A stretch of DNA of 64,000 bases, from positions 172,501 to 236,500 of the forward strand of contig CAMXCT020003369.1 of NCBI GenBank assembly GCA_947184155.2. Direction: 5' to 3'. The position numbers and the translations under genes were made by a program. The stretch comes from Cladocopium goreaui. Taxonomy: Eukaryota > Sar > Dinophyceae > Suessiales > Symbiodiniaceae. The notes under the pieces were generated by a model. That model searched no databases, was not told the DNA's origin, and saw nothing but the letters and a program-made list of their open reading frames with translations. Numbering within the stretch: position 1 is the stretch's first letter; the number at the start of each line of letters is the position of its first letter. This document shows positions 32,634 to 43,697 of this stretch, in pieces.

Positions 32634-35065
32634 TTGGCAAACGTGAAACGAGCACAAAGAACACCATTGTTGGGAGGACATTTCAATGCTTGCATCGGAC
32701 CTGCCAAAGACCATGGTCACATTGATTTTATAGGACCCTTCGGAATGGGGAGCAGAAACCAGCGAAACACCGATCTTATTCATTTTGTTTTCGGAAGGAG
32801 GACTTCGGATCTGCAATCGCCAGATGGATGTGGAGCATGCACATGACAGCTGGACATGTCGCCGCAATTTCGATGGCGTTTTGGTACAAACAAATTTTAT
32901 TGTCACTGATTTAACAACGAATGTGGAAATAGTTTGGCATGATTGCGCTGTGGGCGTTCATTGCGTGTTACGCTGTTTTGTGCGGAGTAAAACGCCAAAA
33001 CATGTACATCTATCAATGACAGGGTGGCGCCCCCACCTAGACGAAAATCAGCCACGTGCGCAAATTCTTCCTGCAATTCGAGGATGCAGACGTGATCACA
33101 ATAGCATTTCACTCGCGAACGTTGAAAACACTTTGTTGAATGCTGCTAGGTGAGGCCGTTTTGTCTCGATGACCCACACTAAATTCCAACAATCCACCTT
33201 TTTGTCCCCCTTGCGCATGGCAAGGAACATAGCTGCAGATGACGATAAGCGAAAACGACTGAATTTTCACATTTGAAAATTACACAAACATGAAGTCAAA
33301 CTGTGGCAAACTTCACAGGTACAAAACAAATTTGGGTCCCTTTCATGTTGGAAGTACTTGTGGATCTTAGATTTTCCGATCTATGGACGGTTCATTGTCA
33401 AACAGCCTTCGCCGGATGATCTTGATAATATGTTGGCGCAAATGTTTTTCCGCGATTTCCGTGCCGCCAGAAAAGTCTGATCATTTGAGGGACCTCCTTG
33501 GTTTTTTTATGAGTTGAAACACGCTATCCATCATCTGAAGTCGAACAAAAGCGGTGATGACATAGGTTTGGTCACCAAAATGTTGCGACATGTTTTAAGG
33601 ATTTTCACAACACTGTTTACTCTTTATAACGATGTTTTCGGGAAAGGTGTGTACCGCAAGCTTGGCATACCACTTGGTTTTTCATGTTGGCAAAATCACA
33701 GAGGGCGAAAAAATCAAGTGATTTCAGACCAATTGCCAGCATTCGTTTGCTGCATATGTTTTTAAATATGTTTTTGTCGCGAATTGAGAATGTTTTGGAC
33801 ACAATGCAGTTATATGCAGTTTGAGGAACAACACGGATTCTGCCAAGGTTACAGGCTGGAAGAAGACCTGGTAAATGCGAATATTGTGATTGATTGTTTT
33901 TAGCAGTTGGCGTGCCTGTCTGGGTGCTCCATTTTGATCTATCAAAAGCATTTTACAGAGTGAATTGGATACAGCTGTGGCACGCACTAACAGCACATGT
34001 TGTTTCGAGGCACCTGGTTTGGATTATTCAATGCTTGAACTGGAAACAAAGTGGGTGTGTCCAAAGTGGGTCGGGTGAAAGCCATGCATTTGCCATCCGT
34101 GCCGGCGTGAGACAACGGTGCGTACGGAGCCCTGGGCTATTCAATTCACAGCTGTCTTGCAATGGGCCACGCATAAATAGAGAAAAAATATGGAAACAGC
34201 AGGTGGGTGTGGGGACAAAAAACGAATATGGTTTGCCAAATCTACTTCACTTGCGGTTTGCGGAGGACATACTGTTGTTTGGGCGCAGTGCTGATAAGAT
34301 AATTTTTATGTTTGATTCTTTGATGGGTGCACTTGCGGAGGTTGATTTAATTTTGAAACCCTGGGGAAAGCATAATTTGGACAAACGAAACTCAACTTGC
34401 AACCCGCCTAGTGAACATTGGGAATTCAGGACCTAAGTGGTTCGGTTGCATCCTGGGGGTGGGTCGTGCAAACCGGACTTCATTGGATTTACAACATCAC
34501 CTCCAAGCAGCCGGGCTTTCTTTGCGCACACAAAAATAGTTTGCGACCAAAGGGCCCGTGTGAAGGATCGTTTGCGGTTTTTCGATATTGTTATTAACTC
34601 CTGTTGCTATGTTAAGTTCCGGGCACCGCACTGTTTATCAATCCGCTTTGTGCCGCATGGATGTGTTATTCCACAAGCTGCTTCGTATGGTGATAGGAGT
34701 TCCGGTCAATCTGGATTGGTCGCGTCCCTGGCAGGAGATTTGGCACGGGTGGAACATGAAGGCTCAGACAATCGTAAGTAAACATCGGGTGAAATCATCG
34801 TCCAACCGTTGTTTAGACTCATATTGGAAGCTTCGATTGTACATTGCTAATTTACCTCCTGAAGGGTTGGTCCAAAAAACCCTGCTTTGGAAACCTGCCT
34901 ATGCACGTGTTGCAGGGACATCGTCGACATGACTGGACATCAAAATTTCAATCGTACACCGGGTACCAACAGACGGATGATCGGTACGCCGTGGCATCCA
35001 ACACGGAATTGTGGACACACTTGGCAGACGATTTCGTTATTTGTGCTTCCGGCCGGACCCAATGA
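32634..35065 (+). pseudogene. third LINE type, endonuclease-RT pseudogene
   Basis: Endonuclease part 32,640-33,150: GGHFNACIGPAKDHGHI, GMGSRNQRNTDLIHFVFG, FIVTDLTTNVEIVWHD. RT part from 33,514: AIHHLKSNKSGDDIGLVTK; EEQHGFCQGYRLEEDL in another frame; HFDLSKAFYRVNWIQLWHAL (motif A, with Tyr where Asp or Phe is usual nearby); RAGVRQRCVRSPGLFN (motif B); LRFAEDILLFG (motif C, AED where ADD is needed). C-terminal part to 35,065: WKLRLYIANLPPEGL, TSKFQSYTGYQQTDD, ELWTHLADDFV. Several stops and frameshifts plus the changed catalytic pair make it inactive. A related fragment is at 36,489-37,090. Confidence 0.72.
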
Positions 35066-35156
35066 AAAACAGTGAGCACTTTGTAGGAAGTTTTCACCCA
35101 TTTTTTCCAAGTTCCTGCGCCCAATACAGGCTGCCCACAAGCATGCAGCATAATGT

Positions 35157-35279
35157 CAACCCTGGATTAATAAACCTCTGGGTTGTTTAGTTGGGGGGAT
35201 ACCATTTAAATATCAAATTATGACTATTTGGGGAGTACCCTCCCTAATTAATAAACCGTAGCTTATTAATCCGGGGTTG
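35157..35279. mobile_element. MITE-like TIR element, copy 2
   Basis: About 123 bp. Left end TCAACCCTGGATTAATAAAC; right end, reversed, CCAACCCCGGATTAATAAGC. The ends share AACCCYGGATTARTA with the element at 12,891-13,036; the interior differs. It lies just after the 3' end of the LINE pseudogene. Confidence 0.6.
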
Positions 35280-36488
35280 GTATTAAATTTGAACTCAAGC
35301 ACTTGGAAAGCAACCTTTGCATGGCCATAACAACCCACTGGAACCCTTGTGTCGTCCATGAAACAGCAAAAGCTTTTTAAACAGCTAGCCGCATAAAATC
35401 ATCAGGCGTTGCTCTCATCACGCCATCCTAGGACACACTTCCAGACCGCATCAAACTCAACCAGGAATGGGTCGCAAGGAAATTATACGGAACCGATGTA
35501 GCGCCAGTCTTGTCGTGATGATGAACTGCACCTGCATCTGGTGGATGGCAAACGCCCAAACCCCACAGGCGTTCAGCTGCGATTTCATCAAGGATTTGAA
35601 ACTAACATGATGACCGGTGTCACCTTCGGGTTTCCTTCAATTAAAAAACAATTACTTGGTGAAACACGTACCGTTGGAACAACGAATTAGTTAATTGCGT
35701 TTCTTGCATTAAACTATTTTCCCGTCGACAACTCCGTCCCGCTGGCAGGCAACAAGTTGTTGTTTTTATATTAAAAAACGAAAGGGTCCCGCGCTGTTGA
35801 TCTTTCCCAACCCATTGCTTTCGTGTACACACCCCTGGGTCCTACATTCGCCTTACGGCCTGCAAATAAGTGTTTTATGTCCTTCCATGTTTTTTCTGGC
35901 AAGGTTTACCCTCAGGGCAGGTTGTGGGGCAGCCTGCAAAGGTGCGTGTGGGTAGGAACCGGGTGGTCCCCAAACAACGCGGGTATAATTGGGTGAGGGC
36001 GGGCTCATCACAGCCCGCAAATACCATATGAGAGTTATCTTGGTGCGAAGGCACGACGGGTTTAAGGCAATAGAGCGCGCTACATCGCGATACCTATGTC
36101 GCAACAAGCAGCGGCCCGTAAGGTTGCTTGAGCGCGGCACCCTTTTGGTCAGGCCAAGCGCCGAGAGTGTCGATGCCCTCCGTGCGCGAACACGACCACC
36201 CAGCACCGATCAGCCAGCTAACAACACTGCATTGCGGAACGCGTAATCACTACAAATTTATCGCCTGACAATGCTCCAACCGGTGGTTTGCGTGTTTGGG
36301 TGGTGTATTTCGATCGAATTCAGACGTTTAAAAAAAAAACGCCCTAGGACGCCATAGGTGCCAATGGCATCTTTGATTCTAGAGAAGTAGATCGCGTATG
36401 ATGTTATACGACAACGAATGTGGTGAAGCGATTGGGGACGCAACCATGTTTTTCATATTGGAGTTGATGTGCGGCAAAGGTTTCTGCT
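35280..36488. other. no gene recognised
   Basis: About 1.2 kb of mixed sequence. Open frames up to 117 codons exist on both strands (for example 35,853-36,206 minus), but none resembles a known family or shows motif structure. Confidence 0.4.
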
Positions 36489-37090
36489 AAATCGTTCCAC
36501 TTGCAATGAGCGTTGACACCGTGGCCGAGCAACACGCGGTTTGTTGGACTCCATTTGTTGGATGGTTTACTACCGTTTTTGGTTTTGCGATTTGGGAACA
36601 ACCTTCGTCTTTTCCACCGTTACCACGGAAAAGTAAACATGATTTTGGACTCTTTGGTGCGTCACCTAGCAGCACGTCTGTTGACAATAAACAAATGCAA
36701 AATTGTTATTTTGAAAGAGGGTCGCAACCGCCCGACATGTTTGTTTTGGATGCAAATAAAAACCACCAAATGGCCGGGTCGCAAGTTTGAAAAAAAATGC
36801 AAACCACAATTTGGACATATGTTATTTTTCCATTAGGCACCGAAAACTTACCATGCCAACAATGTTGGACAGTAACGTTTCCATCAATGAATCATTGGTT
36901 TCACTTTTTTGAACTGTGGTAGGTTCATTTTTTGTTTCGGGTCGCACTGCTTGCCTCGCCGATTTAACCTCAAACTAGTTTTCGGCCCGCGGGCCCGAAT
37001 TTGCCGTATGAACGTTGGATCAAACGTGTCCTCTTTTGAACCCTGTGGGTTGCGGCTGGGAAGGGAAAGCTTGGAACATATGAAAAAATA
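36489..37090 (+). pseudogene. LINE RT and C-terminal fragment
   Basis: RT motif C/D region near 36,560-36,730: FLVLRFGNNLRLF (FADD replaced by FGNN), VNMILDSLVRHLA, NKCKIVILKEGR. A C-terminal piece near 37,010-37,090 reads ERWIKRV and SLEHMKK. It is the same LINE type as 32.6-35.1 kb, 5'-truncated and decayed. Confidence 0.55.
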
Positions 37091-38593
37091 AATAAGAGGC
37101 CAGCGTCCCCAGCGCCCAAAAAAACGATATGAAATGGTTTAAGCGACCTGATGTTTAATTTTTTTTCTTCTACTTTCCTGTCTATATCTGCCGCTGTGTG
37201 TCTCCCATCATTAAAAAATGTGATCCATGTATTTGAAGGGGGCCCTTGCCTTGTGGAAATAGTGAATGGTCTTACACCAAAATTTCGTTTGTAATCTATA
37301 TGTGCCAGTCTGTTTTTCTACTATATTTGTCCCCAATGAATAGTTTGCTAGATGTGTTGATCTAGTGAATCTACTGCGAAACAAATGTCAATAAGAAAAG
37401 TGTTGCAGACATATTTCGATATAAGAAGGCCAATTGTACTGCACATGTAGTCTGGGCAAAATTGCCATGTTTTGCAGGTCGTACTGTCAAAACAGACTCT
37501 AGCCACTGACTTTTGTTTCAATGTTGTAGGGCAAATGCTGACAAATGCCCGCGATACTCTGAAGCCCTATGTAAACAAATGTTGAACAGAACGTATACAT
37601 TCCAAAGATTGCAAAGATCGTTTTATTTAACGATTAGCAATCATGTTGATGCAAAAATCACTGTTTTTACTGGATTTCATGTCATGGTGCACTCATGACA
37701 AGAAAATTACATTGTAAAGCACGAGGAAATTGTTTTTTACTGATAGCGAACAGAACTGTTGTTCATCTTCCTTCGTGCTGCAGATGCTTAAGGAAAATCA
37801 ACAAATTGTCCGAAGAAACTGTCTTTCTACACATAGAGGTTTGTCCGGTAGAGTGAGCATCAGTATATTCAAATTCATCCAGCACCCAACTTAAGTCTGG
37901 AAGGCCATGAAATAGTTGTATAGGTAAGGATTGCAAAGGACAAGGCTGCGCGAATTGGGTAAATTTTTGCTGAAACGGTAAAAAAAATGGAACTATGTGA
38001 GCTGGAGGCACCCCATTTCCCTGATTTTTTTGTGTTTGTTTTTTTTTTTCCAGGTTGAAAGGCAATGCAGAAGAAGGGAGAAAGGCAACGCAGAAGAGTG
38101 GAGGAAGAAACAGATGGAGAAAACATTTGCAAAACAATCAAAATCAAAACCCTCAAAACTGGAAACGTTGAAAAACTGGGCGCTCACAGCGTTGTTTTCA
38201 GAAATAAATATAAAGACATTCAAAATTACATGTAGGGAAATCATCAGGGTTCAGATAAGGGTGGAGGAGTTGTGCAGAGGATTTTGATAGGTACACGACA
38301 CAAAGCATGGGGTGCGCAACTACAAAATTCGATGCATGGTACCTTTTTTGCAACTACAAAATACAAAACACAACTTAATTTGACTCGGAAAATAATTCCA
38401 AACATGCACGACAAAAAAACAATGCATCTGAAGTTGAAAAATAACTGAAAATCGGAAATGTTAACCTGAATTTTCCCAATAACATTTTGTAGTTGGGTCT
38501 ATGCCATCCAAAGTTCCGACCAACATAATTCCTGCAAACATTTTGGGGGTGACGTCGTGACGTCGAACTAAATTTTATAGATTTTATGGATGT
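37091..38593. other. AT-rich DNA, no gene recognised
   Basis: No coding block or repeat structure I can support. Poly(T) and poly(A) runs are scattered. Confidence 0.4.
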
Positions 38594-38748
38594 TTCAACT
38601 TCCTCAACATATATACAACTACAAAATGGACATGAAATTTTATGTTGGATGCTTCAACTATTCAATTTGTACAACTACAAAATGCACATGATATTTTGTG
38701 TTGGATGCTTCAACTAACTCAACATATACAACTACAAAATAAATGAGG
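38594..38748. repeat. 56-59 bp tandem repeat
   Basis: Two full copies and one partial copy starting at 38,594, 38,653 and 38,709. Each has TTCAACT, a variable stretch, ACAACTACAAAAT and TTGGATGC. The motif ACAACTACAAAAT also occurs upstream near 38,320-38,350 and at 38,760. Confidence 0.8.
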
Positions 38749-39589
38749 ATTTGAAAGGAAACAACTACAAAATGAATGCAAATACAAAAAGGTTGGCCCA
38801 ACTCCACTTTTTTGTACAAAACGACCCTTGGCTGGTAATCTGTACTGTCCAAGTCCTCCCCTTTATGTACCTGTTATTTGATCCCGGATGGAAATCAACA
38901 ATGCGATGTCGATGATGTCGCAGTTCATTATTGTAGCTGAATGATTGTGAAATGTGGTTCATGTTCAATTGTTAGGTTCCGGGTGGTTTGGGTGGTTCCA
39001 CACGTTCTGGTGTCAAGGTTTTGGACGTTCCAAAAGGTTTGAGGTGGGTCCTTCTACCATAACCATCTGCAACACTTGTAACGGCCTTCGAACAATGTCG
39101 TATGGACGTTGGATATCAACGGTGATGCAAACAGTTTCAATTATGCACGCAAATGCAATTCAAAATGGCGCGGTGTATGTCAAACCATGTATTATGCATA
39201 AAGGTGCCGATTCATTACAACCAACAAACACGTTATTGTAGAAATAGATTGTTACTTGAACTCGAAATGGTACATTATTCTCTAACGCCACTCTTCTGTT
39301 GCACTTGACTGAAACTGCTGCCGCTGAAGTTGAAGTGAAAGCTGAATGATCTGAAATGCAGTTGACTCACGTCTTTTTGACACTTGGGTTTTTGTTATCA
39401 GCCTTCTTGGCTGGGGGTATGGCCTATTCGGTCAATTGCAAAAGGTTCGTTTTACGAACTGAAAATGTCACATCGCTTGACGATTGAGCTCGAGCTTCTG
39501 GATGACAAAACGCAAGCAAAACGAATGGGCCCACCCGCCCTCCACTTTGAACCAAAACCAGAATCGTTTGAATTGATCCATGCTCAATT
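38749..39589. other. no gene recognised
   Basis: Short open frames only. No motif or repeat noted. Confidence 0.4.
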
Positions 39590-40094
39590 CACATTCGTGA
39601 ATAAGCTATTGTCACACGACGCACCTACTCTTACAAGCTCTGGCTGACCCCAACATTCTTCCGCCGAAGCAGCAACCGACAACTATGCTGGAACTGGCAG
39701 TAGCGCTGGGAAGCTCGAATCTTGTTCAGCTGCTCCTTGACGCAGGAGCAACCGTTACCTCGGAAGAAAACTTAGTGCCACCTTTAGTGATTGCTGTCCT
39801 GCATCGGCATCGGGGAAATGTACAATTGCTCGAGCAGACCCATGGCAAGCTGTACCTATATGTTCTCTTTGTGACCACCCCTGGTACTGGTTTGGGCTCC
39901 TGTCACGACGTGAATATGTCAATGCAGTGCAAGTATCCGTTGCACAGGGCCCAGCGGATACGGTGGCTGACTTACTCACCCAAAGCAGAGACGCTATGGA
40001 TCATCTGAGAGCAGAATGGCCCTTGAACTCACAGCCCAACCTCACTGCCATGACAGAACGTGCCACCCTCATCTTGGATAGTGTAGTCCACTGA
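39590..40094 (+). pseudogene. ankyrin-like fragment of a shattered gene
   Basis: Frame 1 (about 39,625-39,835) reads LQALADPNILPPKQQP, MLELAVALGSSNLVQLLLDA and ENLVPPLVIAVLH, with the helix-loop pattern of ankyrin repeats (ELAVxxGSxxLVxLLLDAGA). After a frame change near 39,810, frame 0 continues: CSLCDHPWYWFGLLSRREYV, SVAQGPADTVADLLTQSRDA, RATLILDSVVH and a stop at 40,092. The single frame change may be an intron edge or an indel. It lies upstream on the same strand as the glycosyltransferase-like fragment. Confidence 0.5.
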
Positions 40095-40249
40095 CCTGTT
40101 GCCAAATTATGATGCCATCTCTCCATTCGTGTCGCCTGAGTGATATCGTCTTGACGTGGCTAGTAAGACATGGATGCACTAATGAGGCTAAGATTTAGGT
40201 TACTAAGAGAGTATGTCCCTGAAGGATGTATTTACCCTAGGGCAATTAA

Positions 40250-40394
40250 GTGCATATAGAGGCAGGATATAGCAACCAGTACATACTTGTTTCACTTGAT
40301 GTTACATCTTGCGCTGCCCACTGTGGCTCAAACCATCGACTAGAGCTGGTCATCCAGCCCTTAGTTTGGAGCTCGGGCTACTACTTCATCGCAG
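40250..40394 (+). CDS. candidate exon before a GC-AG intron
   Basis: Open frame ending VTSCAAHCGSNHRLELVIQP and LVWSSGYYFIA. It runs into CGCAG|GCAAGTTG, a good GC donor, followed by a 766-bp pyrimidine-rich stretch that ends in CACCACAG at 41,160. No family recognised. Confidence 0.35.
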
Positions 40395-41160
40395 GCAAGT
40401 TGTTCCCCTTAATCCCTTACTGGTTACCTCTCCCTCTTTCCTCACTTACTCTTTCACCGTCGGTTTATTGGCTTAACATCCCCCTGTTTCCTGGTCCTTC
40501 CCCGTGTTATTGTTTCCTTGTCATCTCTCCATTACTTGGTACCTGGCTTTTCTGGCCGCAGACTGGTCCGGACTGTCAGTACCTCTCCACTTCAATTTTT
40601 CCCTTGTTGCCCCCTGGTCCTTGAGACCTAGCCCTAACTCTCCTGGCCATTCACTGATCGGTACTGAAGGTGTGACTTTTTTGGTTTCACCTTTCCTTTC
40701 TTGGTTCTCTCCTCTCTTCCCTTGGTGCTGTTGTGCTTTGGCTCTTCGTGTCCCTTTCTTGTTTCTTGTGCTTCTGTGTCTCTCCTCTTTTTTCTCGTGT
40801 TTTTTTCCCTTGCTTCTGTCTCTTCTGGCCGTTTACTGGTCCGGGTGGTCAGTGCTCTTGCTCTTCCTCTCGTCCCTTCTCTCTCTTTGTTTCTTGTACC
40901 CTTCGGGTGTTGTGCCTGGTCTTTCTGGCCGCAGACTGGTCCGGATTTCCAGCGCCACCCTCATCTCCTCCTTTCCTTCCTCCTGCACTTTCCTCATCCC
41001 TGTCTTGATTGCTCTTCGGAACCGAAGCTTCAGTGTGGTACCTCTGGCCGCAGACTGGTCAGGGGTATCACTTTGCTGGCCCCTCAGTTTTACAATCCCC
41101 CCCTTCGAAACCAAGCACTGTCTCCGGCCGCAGACTGGTGCGGGCCTTTGCTTCTCACCA
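40395..41160 (+). other. pyrimidine-rich intron-like segment
   Basis: C/T-rich on the + strand over 760 bp, bounded by AG|GCAAGT and CACAG|AC. Embedded in it are five copies of a GC-rich 21-mer, given separately. The long plus frames here (LFLSCFFP type) are low-complexity. Confidence 0.5.
40551..41143 (+). repeat. five spaced copies of TCTGGCCGCAGACTGGTCCGG
   Basis: Copies start at 40,551, 40,824, 40,924, 41,043 and 41,123. The first 18 bases are identical or differ by one to four bases; the second copy has GTTTA for GCAGA. Spacing is irregular (273, 100, 119, 80 bp) and the DNA between is unrelated pyrimidine-rich sequence. Such a conserved short motif in a loose background could be a mobile-element end, an RNA structure or a protein site. 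Confidence 0.75.
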
Positions 41161-41961
41161 CAGACTCATGGTACTCCTCACAAGACAGCAAGCAGAGCAG
41201 ACATGGTTTGAACCTGACCCTAATGCGCAGTTCGATGATCTATTGGAAGCACTGGGCCTATATAAAGATATTTCTACTGAGTATGGCTTGAATCAGACTG
41301 TCCATCACCAATGGCGCTTTGAGATCCCTACAAGAAGTCTGGCGAGCCAGATAGGCACGATTATGAGATCAAGGTTTGGGGTTGCACCGGGACCCAATTG
41401 GCACAGTCTCTATCGCTGGGTCGTGAGCCAAGCTGCTGAATTCTTAGCTTTTCAGACTGTCTACCTTATCACTGACAATCGAGACCTACTAGCGGACACG
41501 GTCGCAAACCCTCCAGGGTTAGGCCACTGGCCCATGGTTGCTGCGTGGTGGAAAGAGAGAATCCAATACGTGGGCCCCTATGGTGAGCGCACCACTGTCG
41601 TCTTCGTGCCCATATCTGCAGACACGGGATTAGACAAGGTGCACCCTACATGGGCTGGCACCTACATACTTGATGCATGTGTCTTTCTCTTCCCGGCCAT
41701 CAACTTTGCCCTTATTGACAGCGATTGTGTGCCTGTGACGCTTTTCGGAATTCAGGAGCTGTGGCTATCGTGCACAGGCCATGATCATTCTGCTGAATGT
41801 TGCCTACAACCTGAACCGATGCCGAGCAGTCCAATTGCGCCAGCGCATAAGAGAGCACGATCTGTTGATACGGGGAGAGCCACGCAACAACCTGGCCCTC
41901 CTGTCAAGCTGTCAAAATCGCGAAGTGTTGAGAATCTTGCAGCCACTCACATGCGGGCACC

Positions 41962-42107
41962 GTCTCCAGATGCTACTTGCTTTTTTTGTGGACGGCGCCA
42001 ATCGGCTTTCGCCTGGTCACCACACTTTGAGGCTTGCGGATTAGCGGGGAATCGAACCGCCACCGGTAGTCTGTCCGCGACGTCAAGAGTCTCCAGATGC
42101 TACTTGC
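41962..42107 (-). mobile_element. tRNA-derived SINE 1 with 19-bp TSD
   Basis: The insertion occupies 41,981-42,088 and is flanked by a perfect duplication of GTCTCCAGATGCTACTTGC (41,962-41,980 and 42,089-42,107). On the minus strand it has a tRNA B box GGTTCGATTCC (42,048-42,058) and ends GCGCCGTCCAC followed by A7. The 5' part with the A box is missing. Same family as SINE 2. Confidence 0.85.
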
Positions 42108-42121
42108 AACTTTGAGGATGA

Positions 42122-42297
42122 GGTTGATTTTGGTGGGTCCTTTTTTGTGGTCGGCGCCCATTCATTGCCTTTCGGCGGGTCGCACTTGAACCTTCCGAGT
42201 GGACCAGCAGGGATTCGAACCACCACCGGCAGTCTGTCAGCGCTGGCAAGACCAACGCCATACCAACTGAGCCATCGGGTCGCCTGGTTGATTTTGG
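42122..42297 (-). mobile_element. tRNA-derived SINE 2 with 12-bp TSD
   Basis: Insertion 42,134-42,285 flanked by GGTTGATTTTGG (42,122-42,133 and 42,286-42,297). On the minus strand the tRNA-like head has A box TGGCTCAGTTGG (42,274-42,263) and B box GGTTCGAATCC (42,221-42,211). The body ends GCGCCGACCACAAAAAA, shared with SINE 1. The anticodon arm does not fold as a normal 5-bp stem with 7-base loop, so this is a SINE head and not a working tRNA gene. Confidence 0.85.
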
Positions 42298-42660
42298 GTC
42301 AGATCCGCCGAGTCCCCATCCAACTGACCGAGAAGAAGTGAAAAGTGGCCATTCCTCTCCCACTGCCCAATCGCTCTCTGGTTCAGCAGACAAGGGGGTG
42401 ACCTCGAAAGCACAGCAACTTTTGGCCAGTAAGGGTGTCATTCTAGTCAGCGAAGACTTCACCGGAGATCAATGCGGGATTAGTCATTGTCTTAGCGTCT
42501 GGTCACCAGAGCCCACTCCTGGAAACTGAACTTGCTGATCCTGAACGGGATCCAGATGAGCTTGCTACCCTTGCCGCCCAAGCCTACCGTGACCATGTTG
42601 AAAGTTACCTCTTGACCAGCCAGCCACCTCATGACACAGAAAAAAAGCCGTTTCTAGTGG

Positions 42661-43095
42661 TTTGCTTGGATCACCGCTGCTAGGCACCACCACCAGATTT
42701 GCAGCTGACTGGTGTCATGCATGGAGCCTGCTTGGGCAATGGTCTGGGTGGGTTACATTTCCGGTCCCTGAGACGGGTGTTTGGCCTTGGCATGGACACT
42801 TGCGAGGAATCCTTGATGGGTTCCAAGGCAGACAACCCAACTTTCATAAGTGGCCCGTCCTGCATATGAGCAAGGGGCTCTGCCAACGCTAAGCCTCCTC
42901 CTAGGAGAGGTCACTATCAGAGTGTTACCAGGAGACAGGTTCATGCGAAGATTCCACCTTCCCCGCTCTCCTATCAGCAGACCGTTGCTAGGCTTGTGGG
43001 AGCGAAGAGCCACTCTGGGAAGCCAGTGCCGTGCCCTCACCCAGGCAGCGGAACTCAGTTTTGGTCTCCCAGCGGCATGTAGTGCACCGAATTGA
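42661..43095. other. decayed coding-like DNA, no clear frame
   Basis: Short open stretches in more than one plus frame (for example FRSLRRVFGLGMDTCEESLM and KIPPSPLSYQQTVARLVGAK) between better preserved coding fragments. Probably part of the same broken gene. Confidence 0.3.
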
Positions 43096-43604
43096 CACGT
43101 CTTTGATGTAGTTCAGTGTGCCCAGCAAATTTACACTGGAGCTGCCGCCAGTACGTCAGTCGTTTCGCTCGACCGTCCGCAGAAGTGGGCGCAATGGGTC
43201 TTCTCGTTGGGAGATGTTTGGCAAGAGGACTCTCCCATGCCAGATCGACCCCTCACAGTGCATTGTAGTGGGCTGGGTGGAGGGCTGCTGAGCCCTGATA
43301 TCTTCTTTCAGAATCACGCACAAATGAAAGTCTATGGCCCTTCACTTGCAATGACAGATGACTGGGAGCAGCGCACCACTCAGCTAGGGTTTGACCAAAA
43401 CCACTCATGAGTACACAATCTACCAGCTGTTCTCCACTGCCCTGGAATGGAGTGCGTGGAAGGCTTTCCTTCCGGACAGGTTTGCAAATCACAAGCTCCT
43501 CATCACCCGAGCCATACGGCTGCTGACTGCTGCTACGATCCGGCCTGCGCATGCAAGGCCACCACATCCGACGTGGGTTACTGCTGTTCGTCAGATTCTT
43601 CGGT
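43096..43604 (+). pseudogene. coding fragment of the shattered gene
   Basis: Frame 1 (43,096-43,410): VVQCAQQIYTGAAASTSVVS, WVFSLGDVWQEDSPMPDRPL, TVHCSGLGGGLLSPDIFFQN. Near 43,400 the better frame becomes 2: YQLFSTALEWSAWKAFLPDR, THPTWVTAVRQILRCYSRG-like ending. Sequence of this kind recurs in dinoflagellate predicted proteins near the glycosyltransferase-like segment, to my recollection; its function is unknown. The frame is cut by the left end of the large inverted repeat at about 43,604. Confidence 0.45.
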
Positions 43605-43697
43605 GCTACAGTCGAGGTCCCTTTCTGGCCGCCATGTTTCTACTAGTTTTTTGGATCCTGTTTTGGGAGCCATGATGAAGCAGGTTTGTTGGCATTC

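Larger units (their letters stand above)
41161..42660 (+). pseudogene. glycosyltransferase-like segment, SINE-interrupted
   Basis: Open from 41,161 to 41,980: FDDLLEALGLYKDIS, FGVAPGPNWHSLYRWV, TVYLITDNRDLLADTVANPP, GHWPMVAAWWKERIQYVGPY, VFVPISADTGLDKVHPTWAG, FALIDSDCVPVTLFGIQELW. The DSD after a hydrophobic strand, with the preceding TDN block, suggests a GT-A type glycosyltransferase; similar segments recur in dinoflagellate predicted proteins as I recall them. Two SINEs interrupt the frame. Skipping 41,981-42,107 and then 42,134-42,297 lets the frame continue as EDEVDFGSDPPSPHP and QQLLASKGVILVSED. A frameshift near 42,450 leads to VIVLASGHQSPLLETELADP and LAAQAYRDHVESYLLTS, up to a stop by about 42,680. 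Confidence 0.55.

Noticed and set aside
40504-41160. Membrane-protein-like ORF (LFLSCFFPLLLSLL)
   Set aside because: Pyrimidine-rich DNA encodes Leu, Ser, Phe and Pro by composition; intron-like borders fit better.
42134-42285. A functional tRNA gene on the minus strand
   Set aside because: A and B boxes are present but the anticodon arm does not fold normally, and the unit has a SINE body, A-rich tail and target-site duplication.
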